Part shown: in pieces, positions 5,205 through 9,401 of the stretch
Layout of the letters: each line of letters starts with the position of its first letter
Position numbering within the stretch: position 1 is the first letter of the stretch
NCBI GenBank assembly: GCA_046496815.1
Contig: JAWOGN010000240.1
Coordinates: 1 to 9,401 of the forward strand
DNA length: 9,401 bases
Direction of reading: 5' to 3'
Source: JAWOGN01 sp046496815
GTDB taxonomy: Bacteria > Desulfobacterota > DSM-4660 > Desulfatiglandales > Desulfatiglandaceae
Notes under the pieces: model-generated
What the model was told of the DNA's origin: nothing
Database searches by the model: none
What the model saw: only the letters and a program-made list of their open reading frames with translations
Position numbers and translations under genes: made by a program

Positions 5205-7625
5205 CTATTTCGTGTCCAGGGCCTGTCGAATCGTTTTGGCGAATTCACGCAGTACCAGCGGTTTCATCAGAAACTTACGGATTCCCAACGCTTTCGCTTT
5301 TTCTTCTGAGATTCTTTCGCTGAATCCGGTGCAGAGTATGATCGGCATATCATTCCGGATTTTCATGATTTCCTTTGCCAACGTTTCCCCCGTCATATTC
5401 GGCATCGTCATGTCCGTGATGACCAGCTCGAATCGGTCCGGGTTTGTCCGGAACAGTTCGAGCGCTTCGATGCTGCTGGTTCGGGTGACCACCTCATAGC
5501 CGAGGTGTTCCAGCATTTTCTTACCTATGTCTACGAGTACCCCTTCATCATCGACGAAAAGGATAGACTCAGTACCGGTCGGCAGTGCTTCGGATGCCGG
5601 CATCCTCTGAGTGTATGTGGTTCCATTGATGAGCGGCAGGTAAACGTGGAATGTCGTTCCCTGTCCCGGCTCACTTTCCACAAGGACAATGCCGCGGTGG
5701 CTCTTCACAATGCCGTGCACCACGGCCAACCCAAGCCCGGTTGACTGATCCCGTCCCTTGGTGCTGAAATAGGGCTCAAAAATCCGTTGTAAGATGTCAG
5801 ACGGTATGCCGTGCCCCGTGTCTTTCACGGTCAGCCTTAAGTAGGGTCCGGGATGTAGATCTGCGTATTCCCGCGCAGCGATGGTATCCACGTCCATTTT
5901 CTTGATTGTGACTTCAAGAATGCCCCCTTCCCGGCGCATGGCATGTGCTGCGTTGGTGCAAAGATTCATGAGGACCTGATGGATCTGAGTGGGATCCGCC
6001 TGAACGGTTCCCATGGTGCTTTCTATGTTCTGCTTTATGTCGATGGTGGCAGGTAAAGACGCCCTCAACAATTTGAGGGCCTCCTTTACGATGGGCGTGA
6101 TGTCCACCGGTCTGAGTTCCTGTTGGCTTTGCCGACTGAACGAAAGGATTTGTTTGACCAGATCTTTCGCTCGATGTCCGGCTTTCAATACCTCCTTGAG
6201 ACTGCCGATGGCTTTGTGATCATCGGCGAGCTGAAGGCCGGCAAGCTCCGTGTAGCCGATGATGGCTGCCAGGATGTTGTTGAAGTCATGGGCGACACCG
6301 CCCGCCAAGGTCCCGATAGCCTCCATCTTTTGGGCTTGCTGGAGTTGTTGCTCCAACCTGCTGACTTCCCGCTGGGCAAGAATTCGATCGGTGATATTAC
6401 GTCCGGAGCCGCTGACAACCGGGTTCCGTCCGTTTTGATTTACCAAAACACTTCGGTATTCTATATAATGTGTAGAGCCATCATGTGCCAGGTATTTGGT
6501 TATCCCATCGAGGGCGCCATCTCTCTTGATTCTCGGTAAATACTCCTCATAGAAGGCATGGCGGTACTCCGGAAACATGAAGTCGGATATCGGCCGGCCT
6601 ATGAGGTCTTTAGGGATATATCCGAGTGTTTCGGCTGCGGCGCGATTCACGGTGACAAAATGTCCCTCCAGGTCGTGCGTATAAATAAAATCGCTGATGG
6701 TGTCGAATAAGTCACGGTATTTTTTTTCACTCTCGTGCAAAGCAAGTCGCGCCGACTTTCTTTCGGTAACATCAACGAGGCTCCCTTCGTAATGGAGTAA
6801 TCGGCCCTCGGCATCGTGGACCGCCCGTGCGGTATCCTGCACCCAAATGAGCGTACCATCATACCGGCGAAGCTGAGTTTCGAAATCGCGGATTTCACCC
6901 GTTTCCATCAGGAGCGCGAGCATGCGCTTGCGCTCTTCCGGATTCTCAATCTCCTCTGCGTTGACCTCCAACAGTGTCTGCAGGTTCGGATAGCCGAGGA
7001 GCTGCACAAGCGCCGGGTTGGCCTGCAGAATCCTTCCTGAGGGCGAAGTCCGGTAGAGCGCAACGGGCACCCCTTCGAACAGGTTGCGATAGCGCGCTTC
7101 GCTCTCCTGCAGGGCTTGCCGTGCCCGTTTTTCAGCCGTGATGTCTCTATAAATCGCGTAAATGCCCAAGATCTCATTATCGACGATGACGGGAACCCCA
7201 AAAAACTCCACGTCTATCAGCTTGCCGTCTTTTCTTTTTCGTCGGCTGGATCCATGGACCGCCTCACCTTTCAGAACCCGGCTTGTGTATGAGATTGCAC
7301 TTCCGGTGTATGCTGCCGACACGACAATTTCATCGAGGTTTTTTCCCCGAATTTCAGACTCCTTGAACTGAAACATCTCCTCAAACTGGGGGTTGCATGA
7401 CACGACATTGTGTTTTTCATCAAGCGTTACAATGGCCAGAGAACTATATTGAATCAATGACTCAAGACGGATTCTTTCATGTCGTATGATGCTTTCTACC
7501 GTCGTTCGCTGCAAATGGTCCTGGATCACCCTGAGGGCATCCTCCGTTAGGTTCAGATAACTTTTTGAGGAAATAGACCTACAAAGCTGATTGGTGTCAT
7601 GAGAACGCCTTTGAACGTTACCCAC
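5205..7625 (-). CDS. Cytosolic hybrid sensor histidine kinase with three PAS domains and a receiver
   Basis: This 806-residue sensor has no membrane segment or signal peptide, so it reads a cytoplasmic cue. Domains in order: short N-terminal helix, PAS/PAC 1 (about 50-165), PAS 2 (175-290), PAS 3 (300-418), coiled coil (415-435), HisKA with phospho-acceptor H446 in GGVAHDFNNIL, HATPase with N-box N554/N558, G1 DTGHGI (602-607), F-box FEPYFSTK and G2 STGLGLAV, then a receiver (687-803) with D692, D693, phospho-acceptor D738, T766 and K788. All catalytic residues are intact. No haem or FAD motif is evident in the PAS domains, so the ligand is unknown. No response regulator is adjacent. The GTG at 7625 directly follows an in-frame stop and lacks a ribosome site; a sigma54-like element overlaps it, so GTG 7529 (GGAGG 11 nt upstream; 774 residues) may be the true start. 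The gene is convergent with the transglycosylase. Confidence 0.92.
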   Translation of the reverse strand: MGNVQRRSHDTNQLCRSISSKSYLNLTEDALRVIQDHLQRTTVESIIRHERIRLESLIQYSSLAIVTLDEKHNVVSCNPQFEEMFQFKESEIRGKNLDEIVVSAAYTGSAISYTSRVLKGEAVHGSSRRKRKDGKLIDVEFFGVPVIVDNEILGIYAIYRDITAEKRARQALQESEARYRNLFEGVPVALYRTSPSGRILQANPALVQLLGYPNLQTLLEVNAEEIENPEERKRMLALLMETGEIRDFETQLRRYDGTLIWVQDTARAVHDAEGRLLHYEGSLVDVTERKSARLALHESEKKYRDLFDTISDFIYTHDLEGHFVTVNRAAAETLGYIPKDLIGRPISDFMFPEYRHAFYEEYLPRIKRDGALDGITKYLAHDGSTHYIEYRSVLVNQNGRNPVVSGSGRNITDRILAQREVSRLEQQLQQAQKMEAIGTLAGGVAHDFNNILAAIIGYTELAGLQLADDHKAIGSLKEVLKAGHRAKDLVKQILSFSRQSQQELRPVDITPIVKEALKLLRASLPATIDIKQNIESTMGTVQADPTQIHQVLMNLCTNAAHAMRREGGILEVTIKKMDVDTIAAREYADLHPGPYLRLTVKDTGHGIPSDILQRIFEPYFSTKGRDQSTGLGLAVVHGIVKSHRGIVLVESEPGQGTTFHVYLPLINGTTYTQRMPASEALPTGTESILFVDDEGVLVDIGKKMLEHLGYEVVTRTSSIEALELFRTNPDRFELVITDMTMPNMTGETLAKEIMKIRNDMPIILCTGFSERISEEKAKALGIRKFLMKPLVLREFAKTIRQALDTK

Positions 7626-7631
7626 TGATTA

Positions 7632-7648
7632 AGCAGAAACCGTGCCGG
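7632..7648 (-). promoter_or_regulatory. Sigma54-like -24/-12 element before the histidine kinase gene
   Basis: The minus strand reads CGGCACG, four bases, then CTGCT. The invariant GG (7646-7645) and GC (7634-7633) are exactly 10 nt apart, as in TGGCACG-N4-TTGCW; the two mismatches are C for T at the start of each box. Transcription would begin near 7621, just inside the annotated GTG start, which favours a downstream start codon. No enhancer site is identified. Confidence 0.35.
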
Positions 7649-8125
7649 AATGAAAGAAATTAATATTTACCTAGTGATGCCGGGCACATAGGTTCTCTGT
7701 GTTGCGGTGTGTGTGGCCGGGAAAGAACGTGAAGGTGATTCGGAATATGAATGTGTGTCAAATTATTGACTTTTCATTGGATTTTTCATCCCGGTGTTGG
7801 GAGAATATCGGTCGAAACGCGTCCGGGAATTGACGGGCGGCAAAACCCGCAGGACCGCTCCGAAACAAAGAATGCGCGTCTCCGCATGCCGCGACCGGGG
7901 GGGGTTCGAAACGCTAAATGGATACGCCGGGTGAAGTCACTTTAGGATGGGGCAAATGTCAAATGAATATGCTATGGTCCGATCAGATCCGATACGGAGG
8001 TCTTGACGCGCGGTTTTGTGAAAATGCAAGGTTCTGTTTTTCCCCCTGGGATTGCAATTGCGCAGCAGGGGTGGTAGCGGTATCCGGTAACTGGAAAAGA
8101 CAACGGGTAACAGAAAGATTGGGTT
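7649..8125. other. Roughly 480-bp spacer without a credible gene
   Basis: This stretch lies between the divergent kinase and thioesterase genes. The plus-strand frames at 7751-7945 and 7918-8133 lack ribosome sites and have unnatural composition, so I do not call them genes. It contains a short GCGG/CCGC hairpin near 7838-7853 and the 8-bp palindrome GCAATTGC near 8054-8061. It contains no repeat array or terminator that I can support, and no clear sigma70 promoter for the thioesterase. Confidence 0.5.
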
Positions 8126-8575
8126 ATGGATGAAGAGATCTCAAAGGAGCGGGCAGCTTTCCTGGCTGAAGATTACGGACGTGGGTTTATAAAACACTGC
8201 CGGTTCGAAGCGCAGACTGTCAGGCGCGGCTATTTTGAGTCAAGGGTGCGTATCAAAAAGCACCATCGGCAGCAGGATGGGTTCATTCATGCCGGGGTCA
8301 TGGCAACCATGGCCGATCATACCGCGGGATATGCGGCATTTACAACGGTTTCCGAGGGGTTTCAAATTTTGACGATTGAGTTCAAAATAAACTTCTTAAG
8401 ACCCGCACAAGGCGATCTTCTTATCTGCCGCTCCAGGGTAATTCGGGAGGGGAGCCAAATCATCATTTCAGAATCCGAGGTTTTTGATATCAGGGAGGAC
8501 GAGGAGGTTCTTGCAGCCAAGGCAATGGTCACGCTGATGGCCGTGAGCCGTGATAAGCTGCTCTCAAAGCGCTGA
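8126..8575 (+). CDS. PaaI/4HBT-type hotdog-fold thioesterase
   Basis: This 149-residue protein fits the single hotdog domain of the PaaI-like acyl-CoA thioesterases. The hallmark segment FIHAGVMATMADHTAGYAA (53-71) supplies H55-x-G57 and the catalytic acidic residue D64 at the start of the long central helix. It is followed by the expected strand LTIEFKINFLRPAQGDLL (82-99). Such proteins form dimers or tetramers and hydrolyse aryl- or acyl-CoA esters in the cytosol, often as housekeeping enzymes that recycle CoA. The chain specificity cannot be read here, and neighbours give no pathway. ATG 8126 is the start; only a weak purine-rich site precedes it. Its last 12 nt overlap the 3' end of pyrF on the other strand. 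Confidence 0.9.
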   Translation: MDEEISKERAAFLAEDYGRGFIKHCRFEAQTVRRGYFESRVRIKKHHRQQDGFIHAGVMATMADHTAGYAAFTTVSEGFQILTIEFKINFLRPAQGDLLICRSRVIREGSQIIISESEVFDIREDEEVLAAKAMVTLMAVSRDKLLSKR

Positions 8576-9283
8576 AGCCACCTCTTCCGCAACCCGCTTC
8601 GCTGTATCCGCAGGATCATCCGCATCGCGGATGGGACGTCCCACCACAATAAAATCGGCCCCATTCTTGACCGCCTCCGCCGGCGTTACGATGCGTTTTT
8701 GATCGTCCCGTCTCACTACCGAACCGGACGGACGTATGCCGGGGGTGACCGCAATCAGCTCGGACCCAAGCTCCTTTTTTATCATGGCGACCTCAAGCCC
8801 GGAACACACGACTCCATGACAGCCCGCAGCCTTTGCCAAGCGTGCCTTTGAAAGAACCAAGGCGCCCATGTTTTCCGAGTATTCCGCAGCATAGCCCAGG
8901 GCTTTCAGTTTCTCCTGATTCAGGCTGGTAAGCACCGTGATCGCAAGAATTTTGGTGTCTCCCGGGTTGTTTTCCGCCACTTCCCTTAGGATTTCATCCC
9001 CCTCGTCGCAATGTACGGTCACGAATTGGGGATGGTGTCGGCTGGCTGCCAAGAAAGCTCGCGTGACGGTGGTGGGAATGTCGTGAAGCTTGAGATCAAG
9101 GAAAATCCCGGCGGATCCGGCATTCTGAATGGATTTGACGATACCGGGCCCGTGGCTGATAAAAAGCTCCAGCCCCACCTTGAAGAGACCGACATGCGCG
9201 TGCAGCTGATCGACGTAAGACATGGCCGCATCGTAAGTCGGTACATCCAGTGGAAAAATAATGTAATCCTTTGGCGCTTTCAT
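8564..9283 (-). CDS. pyrF: Orotidine-5'-phosphate decarboxylase
   Basis: This 239-residue enzyme converts OMP to UMP, the last step of de novo pyrimidine synthesis. It is a TIM barrel with the family's catalytic residues intact: D13 in PLDVP, K35 in FKVGLEL, and the DxKxxD tetrad D63, K65, D68 in FLDLKLHDIP. The phosphate-binding segments are TPGIRP (180-185) and VGRPI (214-218). Length is normal for the bacterial short form (PyrF group I). ATG 9283 is supported by AGAGGTG about six bases upstream. The 3' end overlaps the convergent thioesterase gene by 12 nt. No other pyrimidine gene is in view, so the local operon cannot be described. Confidence 0.97.
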   Translation of the reverse strand: MKAPKDYIIFPLDVPTYDAAMSYVDQLHAHVGLFKVGLELFISHGPGIVKSIQNAGSAGIFLDLKLHDIPTTVTRAFLAASRHHPQFVTVHCDEGDEILREVAENNPGDTKILAITVLTSLNQEKLKALGYAAEYSENMGALVLSKARLAKAAGCHGVVCSGLEVAMIKKELGSELIAVTPGIRPSGSVVRRDDQKRIVTPAEAVKNGADFIVVGRPIRDADDPADTAKRVAEEVASAL

Positions 9284-9401
9284 AGAACACCTCTTTCACA
9301 ATTTTTTGCAGATGACATGCGTCTCATCTTTCTTCGTATGAATTTAGCGCTTTGAAATGGTGGGTTGGGGGCCGTTGGGATCTCTTTGAGAAGGCTGCAA
9401 C
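9284..9401 (-). other. Upstream edge of pyrF, possibly the 3' end of another minus-strand gene
   Basis: All three minus-strand frames are open at the right edge. One stays open for 39 codons and stops at a TGA overlapping the pyrF ATG (ATGA). The other two stop after about 25 and 18 codons. Too little is present to decide which, if any, is a real gene end. I see no clear promoter or terminator here. Confidence 0.3.

Noticed and set aside
7830..7856. GGAATTGACGGG, identical to a universal 16S rRNA segment
   Set aside because: Only about 12 bases match; the neighbouring sequence departs at once from 16S, so this is chance.
7890..7916. GGTTCGAA resembling a tRNA T-loop
   Set aside because: The flanking bases do not form a T-arm stem, and no anticodon or D arm can be folded around it.
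7751..7945. 64-residue plus-strand frame in the kinase-thioesterase spacer
   Set aside because: No ribosome site; composition is basic and low in hydrophobic core residues, as in chance frames.
7918..8133. 71-residue plus-strand frame just before the thioesterase gene
   Set aside because: No ribosome site and no family resemblance; it overlaps the real thioesterase start.

Overview
The window looks like ordinary chromosome from a Gram-negative anaerobe-type bacterium. My best guess is Desulfobacterota (the former deltaproteobacteria). The reasons are the moderately GC-rich genes with wide spacers, a soluble multi-PAS hybrid kinase, a bactofilin, and octamer repeat arrays in the spacers. The lineage is inference; no rRNA or phylogenetic marker is present.

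Left edge (1-560): the AT-richer tail of a probable IS91-like transposase gene runs off the left end. Its stop overlaps (ATGA) the start of an 85-residue zinc-ribbon protein, and a four-unit octamer tandem repeat follows. Middle-left (681-2791): a 12-TM MFS transporter on the minus strand and a small cupin on the plus strand are divergent. Between them lie about 550 bp with no gene but with structure: a five-unit GTTCA octamer array, a 14-bp inverted copy about 225 bp away, and three short perfect hairpins.

Centre (2897-4996): a bactofilin (minus) and a periplasmic GH103/MltB-type lytic transglycosylase (plus) are divergent around a 609-bp, locally very AT-rich spacer. This is the most information-dense non-coding stretch in the window. 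It holds a near-consensus sigma70 promoter on the minus strand, an intrinsic terminator about 110 nt downstream of it (a small RNA, or an attenuated leader for the bactofilin), a second promoter facing the transglycosylase, a 14-bp palindrome and repeated ATATTGT motifs. Both proteins plausibly act on cell-wall shape.

Right (5205-9283): a cytosolic hybrid histidine kinase (three PAS domains, HisKA/HATPase and a receiver) is convergent with the transglycosylase. A sigma54-like element sits at its annotated start, which puts that start in doubt. About 500 bp without a credible gene follow, then a hotdog-fold thioesterase (plus) whose 3' end overlaps orotidine-5'-phosphate decarboxylase (pyrF, minus) by 12 nt.

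I see no CRISPR array, tRNA, rRNA, phage or defence cassette. The best candidates for something undescribed are the minus-strand small RNA or leader at 3530-3637, with its repeated anti-Shine-Dalgarno motifs, and the structured repeat element at 1972-2230.
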